This document shows positions 61,772 to 64,000 of a stretch of 64,000 nucleotides of DNA, in pieces; position 1 is the first letter of the stretch; each line of letters opens with the position of its first letter. The position numbers and the translations under genes were made by a program. Below the pieces are notes generated by a model. The model saw nothing but the letters and a program-made list of their open reading frames with translations. It was not told the origin of the DNA and made no database searches. Location of the stretch: contig NC_045139.1 of assembly GCF_008831285.2 (NCBI RefSeq), positions 32,957,706-33,021,705 on the forward strand, in the 5' to 3' direction. Source of the DNA: Nymphaea colorata (Eukaryota; Streptophyta; Magnoliopsida; Nymphaeales; Nymphaeaceae).

Positions 61772-64000
61772 CTGTCGAAAAAAGAAAATATCTGCTGTTA
61801 AAAATGACTGAACTGGAAGCTGAATAAAAAAGCACCTGATTATCGGTATTACAATAAACACAACATCTAAAGAAACATGAAAAGCCAGGGTTAAGAACTT
61901 GTTCAACCAAAGAAAAAGAACATGGATATTGGCGTATATGAATTTTGATGTTCATTACTAAGTTTATGCAGCAATAACAACTAAGCTGCAAAATAGAGTA
62001 TTCTACATGGGTTCGGATCATAAGACTATAAGGGGACAACAAAAAGCTACTAGATGACAGGTAAGGTTTACAATTTTTGCAAATAAATAAAAGTTCAAAC
62101 TTCAGCAGGTAATTAAACTGAGGTGCCCAGTCTAATGTATCAAGTTGTATCTCAGCAAGGTGCTGGAGGAGAAAAATCAAAAGAATAATGTGGGCAAAGA
62201 CAACAGTTTTGTTTTTCTACCATGGTCAGACTCAAAAATACAAATGGAAGACACACATGGAGCTGAGTCAAGAGAGCTTGACAACAAAACTTGGTCATCA
62301 TCAAGTCCAAGCTGCCAATGAGATATTGAGATTCACAATGATCTATACCATCCACCAGTTAAATAATATCGGATGCAACTTTGCAGAAAGCAATACCATA
62401 CAAAGGAGACCACTAGTAACATTTAGAAAGAAAATTGCTATGACATAAAATCATCAAAGTAGTAAGGCTTAAGGAGGCTCAACAAAACAAAAAGTTCAAT
62501 CAAACCTTTTAGTCAATCACTTGTACAGTCCAGAAAAAAGACAGTGGAACCTTCAATGGTTGTCTAGTGCATGTCCGCACTAGGTAACCCCCAGGAAATG
62601 GTTTTTAGGTGAAAGGATTACAATTCTATCTTACCAATATGGAAAATACAAATGTGATGCAACTTTACTAACACTTCAACAGATCCTCCAACAGTTTCAA
62701 ACGAAGAATTTCAAAATTTACACTCCCTCAAAACCAGGATTTTATAATCACTTTATGCACATTTGACGACATAAAGAATTCACTAGAGGCCTATATAACC
62801 AGCAAATCCTTCTACACCATCTGTTATAATGCACATTCTACAAGACTAATTGGTGCCATCTTCAGAAGGCAAATGAATAAGTAGCCCCATACAACTTATA
62901 CCTAATACTACTATACTAGATTATTTTGACCATAGTCATGGCTCCAAAGAGCAACATCGCATGGTTTCATCTAATCGAAGAGATTTATCCAACCAGATTA
63001 GTTTAAGAAGAACAAAGTGAAAATAAGCTGAAGTAACCAACAAGATAAGCACTTTTCACAGATACAATTTATGATAAATGAAAATAGAACAGAATCTGAA
63101 AAAGAATATCAAATTCTTTTTTTAACCATTTAGACTTATTATTAGACCAAAGATACGGCCAATTTTATGAATAAAACAAACTTCTCATTGAAGTATCGCA
63201 ATTACCATGAAAAAATATACTTTAGTAGCCTAGTATAATATCTTATGTTTCTAGAAGTTTTCTTATAATTTCCAGAGCTTCAAAAGGAAAAATTATCTTC
63301 TCACATCTGCATCTGTGCTACAGAAGTTCAATGCAAACTTCATACAAGAATAAGGTAAGGATTCTTGCCAAAACCACCAAAAGTATGCACCTTGTTAAGA
63401 CAGGCATAAATCATACCCAAAGGAGGAAAGGTTGCAGCTTGTTAAAAAGCATTTGTGCATGCAGCTAAAGTCGTCTAATCACACTTTGGATATTGCTTTA
63501 TAGAAGAGAAAAGTTGTTCCATATGATACATAAACAAAAAATAGTTGGCACAATTTTTCTGTGAAAATACAACACTAGCCCTCTTCTAAAGCACATAAAT
63601 GGGACAGTAAAGCATAGCAGTAATTTTGGTACAGATTACAAAAAATCATTTGAAAATGGTCTACACACGTACAAAGAACAAAGCATAGCAGTTATTTTGG
63701 TATAAGCTATTTCAGTATTTTGGCATAAGTTGTACGGCTTTGAATATTCATGAACATGCAAATCCCTTGCCAATTTCTTGGCTTTGACCAAATAAAGGAT
63801 TACAAACCTATGAGATTACTTCAGCCAGACACACACATAATGATTCGAAAAAAACGCGTATAAAACGTGAAAAACAAGTCGGTCGTATAAAACGTGAAAA
63901 AAACACATTTTTTTTAAAAAATGCCAAAAAATAAAAAATGGGTATAATACAGGTATAATACGCGTTTTTTTCACGTTTTTTTGTACTTTTATTAGTTTTT
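61772..64000 (-). other. Long intron of the ROP gene (inferred)
   Basis: No upstream ROP exon is recognisable to the end of the window. The sequence is AT-rich without other coding signals, so it is most simply an intron longer than 2.2 kb. Confidence 0.5.
63840..64000. repeat. AT-rich dispersed repeat, copy 2 (cut by window end)
   Basis: CGTATAAAACGTGAAAAA occurs twice. It is followed by AAAAAATGCCAAAAAATAAA and GGTATAATACGCGTTTTTTTC. It pairs with the copy at 26540-26760. The text is nearly self-complementary and suggests a foldback-type element. Confidence 0.55.

Noticed and set aside
62101..62180. Possible ROP exon at the 5' end of the minus frame (HLAEIQLDTLDWAPQFNYLLK)
   Set aside because: It lacks the expected WIPELRHYAPGVP..LVGTKL text, so it is intronic.

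Overview
This is a stretch of plant nuclear DNA, most likely from a flowering plant. The genes are split by GT-AG introns and encode plant-specific families: a subtilase, a malectin-like/LRR protein, a USP-kinase fusion, a ROP GTPase, a group VI UBC and a SKP1 of ASK type. Spacers are AT-rich and full of (CT)n/(AT)n microsatellites, a Ty1/copia element, tRNA-derived SINEs and short TIR elements. The species cannot be read from the sequence. Exon models below were built by hand from splice signals, reading phase and family knowledge. Each complete model closes on an exact multiple of three.

Layout. 1-4.1 kb: last exon of a SKP1-like gene (+), with its first exon not visible. 4.5-8.5 kb: complete nine-exon subtilisin-like protease (-), 767 aa, with one GC-AG intron. 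8.5-13.7 kb: spacer. 13.7-18.1 kb: complete nine-exon secreted malectin-like plus LRR protein (-), 518 aa, no kinase. 18.5-24.3 kb: decayed copia retrotransposon with both LTRs and a 5-bp target duplication, inside an older AT-rich dispersed repeat. 24.3-30.4 kb: repeat-only DNA with a degenerate tandem array of about 1-kb units carrying a SINE with a clean target-site duplication. 30.4-33.7 kb: lysine-rich nuclear-type protein gene (+), 296 aa. 35.2-40.1 kb: complete eleven-exon USP-domain/protein kinase gene (-), 764 aa. 40.6-54.6 kb: gene-free, with microsatellites, tandem duplications, SINEs and TIR elements. 54.6-56.2 kb: complete four-exon ubiquitin-conjugating enzyme (-), 148 aa. 56.2-61.3 kb: spacer with one weak unidentified coding candidate. 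61.3-64 kb: last three exons of a ROP/RAC small GTPase (-), whose 5' part lies beyond the window.

The genes are unlinked in function, as is usual in plants; there is no operon or obvious cluster. I found no convincing undescribed system. The most worthwhile structures are the SINE family, the 27-29.6 kb array, the nested mobile elements, an exon fragment duplicated inside a kinase intron, and the unidentified coding candidate at 60.05-60.6 kb.
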